DNA from: Ruminococcus sp.
GTDB taxonomy: Bacteria; Bacillota; Clostridia; Oscillospirales; Acutalibacteraceae
Assembly (NCBI GenBank): GCA_017380355.1
Contig: JAFOED010000123.1
Span: 1-10,236 of the forward strand
Length of the DNA: 10,236 nucleotides
Direction: 5' to 3'
Shown here: positions 6,659 to 10,236 of the stretch, one piece after another
How positions within the stretch are numbered: position 1 is the first letter of the stretch
How the letters are laid out: every line of letters starts with the position of its first letter
Position numbers and translations under genes: made by a program
The notes under the pieces: generated by a model
Told to the model about the DNA's origin: nothing
Database searches by the model: none
Seen by the model: the letters and a program-made list of their open reading frames with translations, nothing else

Positions 6659-6672
6659 AGAAGCAGGTTTTT
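6637..6672 (+). terminator. Rho-independent terminator after lepB
   Basis: A perfect 12-bp inverted repeat (6637-6648 with 6659-6670) encloses a 10-nt AT-rich loop and ends in TTTTT (6668-6672), followed by GTTT. It begins 13 nt after the lepB stop and ends the lepB transcript ahead of rbgA. Confidence 0.9.
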
Positions 6673-6687
6673 GTTTGAGGTGATAAT

Positions 6688-7554
6688 ATGAGCGAAATGC
6701 AGAATATTCAATGGTTTCCTGGTCATATGACCAAAACTAAAAGACAGATTGAAAAAAACTTAAAACTTGTTGACGCTGTTGCTGAGATTATTGATGCACG
6801 AATTCCTATTAGCAGCAGAAATCCTGATATCGCACAGCTAGTGACTAACAAACCGAGAATTATTTTATTAAACAAGTGTGATATGGCTGATGAAAAAGCT
6901 ACAAAGCGTTGGATTGAGCATTTTAAGAGTCAGGGTATCATCGCTATAGCTATAGACTGCAAGTCCAACAAAGGCATTAACGCCTTTGTTCCTGCACTAA
7001 AAAACGCTCTTCAAAAGAAGATTGATGCATATAAGGCTAAAGGTATGCTTAATCCTAGTATGAGAGTTATGATTGTTGGTATTCCTAACGTCGGCAAGTC
7101 TACTTTTATCAATAGAATTTTTAAGCAGAATAAAGCTAAAACTGCCGATAAACCTGGTGTAACAAGAGGTAATCAGTGGTTTACTATATCAAAAGGCTTT
7201 GAGATGCTTGACACTCCAGGTGTTTTGTGGCCGAAATTTGACGATCAGTTAACAGGCGAAAGACTTGCTTTTACAGGCGCAATTAAAGACCAGATTATCG
7301 ATACTGAGCTTTTAGCAGTCAGATTACTCGATTTACTTAAGGAGCTCAAGACTCCTGATTTTATTGAACGATTCAAGCTTGATGAAAACGAACTTGAGAA
7401 TATTGACAGCTACGATTTACTTCAGATTATCGCTAAAAAACGCGGCATGGTAGTTAGAGGCGGAGAAGCTGACACAGAGCGAGCTTCTATTATGCTTTTA
7501 GATGAATTCAGAGCTGCTAAACTTGGCAGAATCACTTTAGAATTCCCTGGTTGA
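6688..7554 (+). CDS. rbgA: Ribosome biogenesis GTPase A (RbgA/YlqF)
   Basis: This 288-residue circularly permuted GTPase acts late in assembly of the 50S subunit. The G motifs occur in permuted order: G4 NKCD at 62-65, G1 GIPNVGKST at 131-139, G2 PGVTRG with Thr159, and G3 DTPG at 175-178. The N-terminal WFPGHMTKTKR segment carries His13, equivalent to the His9 reported as catalytic in B. subtilis RbgA. DARIPISSRNP is also family-typical. The C-terminal helical domain from about residue 190 matches the RNA-binding part of RbgA. GAGGTGAT at 6677-6684 gives a strong ribosome binding site just before the ATG. The gene leads a packed group with rnhB, as in B. subtilis (ylqF-rnhB), and lies near rplS, whose product is a 50S component. 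Confidence 0.97.
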   Translation: MSEMQNIQWFPGHMTKTKRQIEKNLKLVDAVAEIIDARIPISSRNPDIAQLVTNKPRIILLNKCDMADEKATKRWIEHFKSQGIIAIAIDCKSNKGINAFVPALKNALQKKIDAYKAKGMLNPSMRVMIVGIPNVGKSTFINRIFKQNKAKTADKPGVTRGNQWFTISKGFEMLDTPGVLWPKFDDQLTGERLAFTGAIKDQIIDTELLAVRLLDLLKELKTPDFIERFKLDENELENIDSYDLLQIIAKKRGMVVRGGEADTERASIMLLDEFRAAKLGRITLEFPG

Positions 7555-7561
7555 GGTTGTT

Positions 7562-8185
7562 ATGGGTAAAGAAATTGTACAGATAGATTGGTTGAAATAC
7601 GAAAATGAATTGAAAGAAGAAGGGTATAAATACATCTGCGGCGTTGACGAAGCTGGTAGGGGACCACTCGCTGGACCTGTGTGCGCAGCTGCGGTTATTC
7701 TGCCTGAAAATACAATAATAGAAGGTGTTAATGACTCGAAAAAACTCAGCGAAAAAAAGCGCGAGGAATTGTTTGATGTTGTTATCGATACTGCACTTGC
7801 TTATTGCATTGCTTTTGGTTCAGTAGAAGAGATTGAAGAGCATAATATTCTAGCTACCACTATGAATACTATGAAGAGAGCTGTAGAGGGTTTAAGTGTG
7901 AAAGCTGATTACGCTATTATTGATGGTAATAAACTTCCAAATTTAGAAATACCATCAAAATACATAATCAAAGGTGACGCTAACTCAATGTCAATTGCTG
8001 TGGCGTCTATTTTAGCGAAAGTCAGTCGAGACAGACTTATGCTCGAATATGCTAAGGAATATCCACAGTATTGTTTCGAAAAACATAAGGGCTACGGCAC
8101 TAAATTACATACAGAAATGATACTGAAATACGGTCCGTCAAAAATTCATAGAATGAGTTTTTTGAAAAAGCTTATTAATAAATAA
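7562..8185 (+). CDS. rnhB: Ribonuclease HII
   Basis: The 207-residue enzyme cuts the RNA strand of RNA-DNA hybrids and removes single ribonucleotides misincorporated into DNA. All type 2 RNase H motifs are present: GVDEAGRGPLAGPV with Asp29 and Glu30, DSKKLSEKKRE at 58-68, AIIDG with Asp121, and KGDANSMSIAVASILAKVSRDR with Asp139. Together these give the four metal-binding acidic residues Asp29, Glu30, Asp121 and Asp139. HKGYGTKLH near the C-terminus is also conserved. About 20 residues precede the catalytic core, fewer than in some Bacillus enzymes, which carry a longer N-terminal substrate-binding domain. The ribosome binding site TGAGG (7552-7556) overlaps the rbgA stop codon and lies 5 nt before the ATG, so the two genes are probably translated from one transcript. 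Confidence 0.97.
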   Translation: MGKEIVQIDWLKYENELKEEGYKYICGVDEAGRGPLAGPVCAAAVILPENTIIEGVNDSKKLSEKKREELFDVVIDTALAYCIAFGSVEEIEEHNILATTMNTMKRAVEGLSVKADYAIIDGNKLPNLEIPSKYIIKGDANSMSIAVASILAKVSRDRLMLEYAKEYPQYCFEKHKGYGTKLHTEMILKYGPSKIHRMSFLKKLINK

Positions 8186-8186
8186 T

Positions 8187-8579
8187 ATGGCACTGACTAA
8201 AAAGAAAATTATCGGAAACAGCGGTGAAAAAATTGCTGTTAAATTTCTAAAAAAGAATAAATACCGCATTTTAAAAACTAATTATACCTGTAGATATGGT
8301 GAAATTGATGTTATCTGTACTGATAAAAAGTATATTATTTTTGTTGAAGTAAAAACCCGAAAGAAAGATACTTTAGTTAGCGGTGTTTACGCTGTAAATA
8401 AGAAAAAGCAATTTAATATTTTTAAGTCAGCACATACATATATCTTAGAAAACAACGTAGAAAAGCAACCTCGTTTTGATATTATTGAAGTGGAGTATAA
8501 CTCTGTTGATAATTCATACAAAGTGTGCGAACACTACGTTAACGCTTTTATACAAGGTGGAGATTATGCGATATTTTGA
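8187..8579 (+). CDS. yraN: YraN/UPF0102 family nuclease-like protein
   Basis: The 130-residue product belongs to the YraN (UPF0102) family, which resembles PD-(D/E)xK nucleases and archaeal Holliday junction resolvases but whose role in bacteria is not settled. Visible motifs are GNSGEKIAVKFL with Glu14, RYGEIDVI with Asp41, and FVEVKTR with Glu54 and Lys56. The D-(12)-ExK arrangement fits a metal-dependent nuclease centre. The gene starts 1 nt after the rnhB stop. I see no Shine-Dalgarno sequence in the AT-rich 20 nt upstream, and no in-frame start exists between the ATG and an upstream stop at 8163, so translation probably depends on ribosomes finishing rnhB. rnhB-yraN adjacency is common in bacteria and suggests a shared DNA-maintenance context. 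The 3' end overlaps the dipeptidase gene by 14 nt. Confidence 0.92.
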   Translation: MALTKKKIIGNSGEKIAVKFLKKNKYRILKTNYTCRYGEIDVICTDKKYIIFVEVKTRKKDTLVSGVYAVNKKKQFNIFKSAHTYILENNVEKQPRFDIIEVEYNSVDNSYKVCEHYVNAFIQGGDYAIF

Positions 8580-9441
8580 CCTTCATTGTGACACTTTATA
8601 CAAAGCAACAGTCGAGCGTTCATCGCTTAATGACGATAAAAATCATGTGAGTATAGATAAAGCGAAAGACTTCTGTGAATGGCATCAGATGTTCGCTATC
8701 TGGATACCTGATACGTTGAGAAAACAAAGTGCATTAAACTTGTTTTGTGACGCAGTAAAAGTATTTGATAAACAAAAGGTTTTTGATGATAAAATCAAAA
8801 TGCATCTTTCAGTAGAAAACGCTTCAATGTTATGCGGTGATATCGATAATATCGAGCTTTTAATTGATAACAATGTCAGATACGTTACTCTTACTTGGAA
8901 CGCTGAAAACGAACTCGGCGGAGGATCACAGGCACAGGGGATAGGACTTACTGATTTTGGCAAGGAAGTTGTACGAAAACTTGAAGAAAACAACATCGCA
9001 GTTGATTTATCCCACGCTAGTGACAAGTTGTTTTTTGATGTTGTCAATATAGCCGAAAAGCCTGTTATAGCTACACACTCAAACTCGCGTGCTGTAGCCG
9101 ATGTGAAGCGTAATCTTACTGACGAACAGTTTAAAATCATTCGTGATATGCGTGGAGTAGTTGGACTCAATTTTTATAAAGGCTTTCTCAATAACGATGA
9201 GAATAAAGCGAACATTGAAGATTTGCTAAGACACGCCGACCACTTTTTGAACCTAGGTGGAGAAGATGTTCTATGTATAGGCGCTGACTTTGATGGTGCA
9301 GATATGCCTGAAGATATAAAAGGTATGGAGTCGATTTCGAGCATTTATCAGCGTTTTTGTAAAGAATTTAGTGTTAAAATAGCTAAAAAGATATTCTATG
9401 ATAACGCAAATTTCTATTTTACAAACTTTGACAATAATTGA
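8566..9441 (+). CDS. Membrane dipeptidase-like protein, peptidase family M19
   Basis: The 291-residue product resembles renal/membrane dipeptidases of family M19, zinc enzymes of the amidohydrolase fold that split dipeptides, often with a D-residue at the second position. Predicted metal ligands are His7 and Asp9 (DLHCDT), the bridging Glu84 (SVENAS), His150 (DLSHAS) and His171 (ATHSNSR). GADFDGAD with Asp241 is the late conserved acidic motif. LTWNAENELGGGSQ and MRGVVGLNFY are also characteristic. It has no signal peptide or membrane segment, so despite the family name it should be cytosolic. It is somewhat shorter than many members, but the C-terminal YDNANFYF element is present, so it looks complete. 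AAGGTGG at 8554-8560 lies 5 nt before the ATG inside yraN. Its substrate (nutrient or cell-wall dipeptides) is unknown, and its link to rnhB-yraN may be only transcriptional. Confidence 0.9.
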   Translation: MRYFDLHCDTLYKATVERSSLNDDKNHVSIDKAKDFCEWHQMFAIWIPDTLRKQSALNLFCDAVKVFDKQKVFDDKIKMHLSVENASMLCGDIDNIELLIDNNVRYVTLTWNAENELGGGSQAQGIGLTDFGKEVVRKLEENNIAVDLSHASDKLFFDVVNIAEKPVIATHSNSRAVADVKRNLTDEQFKIIRDMRGVVGLNFYKGFLNNDENKANIEDLLRHADHFLNLGGEDVLCIGADFDGADMPEDIKGMESISSIYQRFCKEFSVKIAKKIFYDNANFYFTNFDNN

Positions 9442-9456
9442 AATACGTTGTATAAT
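9428..9456 (+). promoter_or_regulatory. Consensus sigma-A promoter for thrC
   Basis: TTGACA (9428-9433) and TATAAT (9451-9456) both match consensus at all six positions and are separated by the optimal 17 nt. The -35 box lies in the last codons of the dipeptidase gene and its TGA stop (9439-9441) is in the spacer. The start point would be near 9462-9464, leaving a leader of about 25 nt, too short for a T-box or riboswitch. No terminator separates it from the dipeptidase gene. Confidence 0.9.
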
Positions 9457-9487
9457 AAGATGTTGAATTATAGAAAGGGTGACCTAT

Positions 9488-10236
9488 ATGCTATATAACA
9501 GCACACAAAACAACGAAAAAGTCGTTTCTTCTGCTCAGGCGATAGCTCAGGGTATTTCTGAAGAAGGCGGTTTATTCGTACCACAGAGCTTTCCGCAGTT
9601 TTCAAAAGATGACATAAAAAATATGTTATCAATGACTTATCAGGAAAGAGCTCAAGCTGTTTTTAAATGCTATCTTACAGATTTCACAGATGATGAAATC
9701 GCAGATTGTGTAAACAAAGCTTATACTAAAGAAAAATTTGAATCTGAGAATCCTGCTCCTATAAAGACAGTTGAGTACAAGGGTAATGAACTTAACATTC
9801 TTGAATTATGGCATGGTCCAACTTGCGCTTTTAAAGATATGGCGCTTCAGATTTTACCACACCTTCTTACTAAGTCTCTGAAAAAGACTGCTGACGGTAC
9901 AAAAGCAGTAATCCTCGTTGCTACATCGGGTGACACAGGTAAAGCAGCACTTGAGGGTTTTAAGGATGTAGAAAACACCGAGATTATTGTTTTCTATCCA
10001 GAGAACGGTGTAAGTGCTATGCAGAAGCATCAGATGAACACTCAGCAGGGCGATAACGTTTTCGTATGTGCTATTAAGGGTAACTTTGATGATGCACAGA
10101 CAGGTGTTAAAACAATTTTCACTGATCCTTCTAATTCTGAAGTACTTCATAGAAACGGTATGATGTTCTCTAGCGCGAACTCTATCAACTGGGGTCGTCT
10201 CTTACCACAGATTGTTTACTATGTTCACGCTTACTG
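9488..10236 (+). CDS. thrC: Threonine synthase, 5' part (cut by window edge)
   Basis: The frame is open to the last base, giving the first 249 codons of a pyridoxal-phosphate enzyme that turns O-phosphohomoserine into threonine, the last step of threonine synthesis. The N-terminal segment (AQAIAQGISEEGGLFVP) and the PLP-binding motif WHGPTCAFKDMAL, with Lys116 as the probable Schiff-base lysine, are typical of ThrC. SGDTGKAA at 147-154 matches the glycine-rich loop that holds the cofactor phosphate. The SANSINWGRLLPQIVYY segment near the window end is also characteristic. Members of this type are usually 430-500 residues, so about half is seen. AAAGGGTG (9474-9481) precedes the ATG by 6 nt. 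The gene has its own consensus promoter and appears to start a new transcription unit. Confidence 0.96.
   Translation, partial: MLYNSTQNNEKVVSSAQAIAQGISEEGGLFVPQSFPQFSKDDIKNMLSMTYQERAQAVFKCYLTDFTDDEIADCVNKAYTKEKFESENPAPIKTVEYKGNELNILELWHGPTCAFKDMALQILPHLLTKSLKKTADGTKAVILVATSGDTGKAALEGFKDVENTEIIVFYPENGVSAMQKHQMNTQQGDNVFVCAIKGNFDDAQTGVKTIFTDPSNSEVLHRNGMMFSSANSINWGRLLPQIVYYVHAY

Noticed and set aside
8685..9170. A 161-codon open frame on the - strand opposite the dipeptidase gene.
   Set aside because: It lies wholly antisense to a well-supported gene with all catalytic motifs, shows no recognisable domain, and is Ser/Leu/Thr-rich as expected for a reverse-strand shadow.

Overview
The window is an ordinary AT-rich core-genome stretch of a low-G+C Gram-positive bacterium, all genes on the + strand. 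The gene order ylmH-divIVA-ileS-lspA-rluD (B. subtilis ylmH-divIVA-ileS-lspA-ylyB) and the cluster rplS-lepB-rbgA-rnhB-yraN are classic Firmicutes arrangements. The SxM...K type I signal peptidase, strong AGGAGG-like ribosome binding sites and the style of the proteins point to Clostridia, perhaps an Oscillospiraceae/Ruminococcus-like gut organism. The family-level guess is an inference I cannot verify.

Layout. 1-417: 3' end of ylmH (S4 RNA-binding protein). 429-1076: divIVA. 1098-3869: ileS. 3873-3908: perfect hairpin with a short T tract. 3920-4402: lspA. 4399-5319: RluD-family pseudouridine synthase, overlapping lspA. 5347-5375: promoter, followed by a structured leader of about 115 nt. 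5499-5846: rplS (L19), closed by a strong terminator. 5910-6623: lepB, read here from a TTG start. 6637-6672: terminator with a promoter embedded in it. 6688-7554: rbgA. 7562-8185: rnhB. 8187-8579: yraN. 8566-9441: M19 dipeptidase. 9428-9456: consensus sigma-A promoter laid over the end of the dipeptidase gene. 9488-10236: thrC, cut by the window edge. No gap without a gene exceeds 180 nt. I see no RNA genes, mobile elements, CRISPR arrays or long repeats.

Functionally the window mixes cell-pole/division (YlmH, DivIVA), translation (IleRS, L19, RluD, RbgA), protein export (signal peptidases II and I), nucleic-acid maintenance (RNase HII, YraN) and amino-acid/peptide metabolism (dipeptidase, threonine synthase). 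Transcription units suggested by the sequence are: (i) ylmH-divIVA-ileS, possibly attenuated before lspA-rluD; (ii) rplS alone, with its own promoter, leader and terminator; (iii) lepB, with no clear promoter of its own; (iv) rbgA-rnhB-yraN-dipeptidase, tightly packed and driven by the promoter inside the lepB terminator; (v) thrC from a consensus promoter.

I did not find a new multi-gene system. The points most worth checking are regulatory: the rplS leader with a nine-base-pair anti-Shine-Dalgarno candidate, the promoter/terminator overlap before rbgA, and the consensus promoter before thrC. Sequence variants in IleRS (HIGH reads HLGT) and in the DivIVA membrane-binding loop come next.
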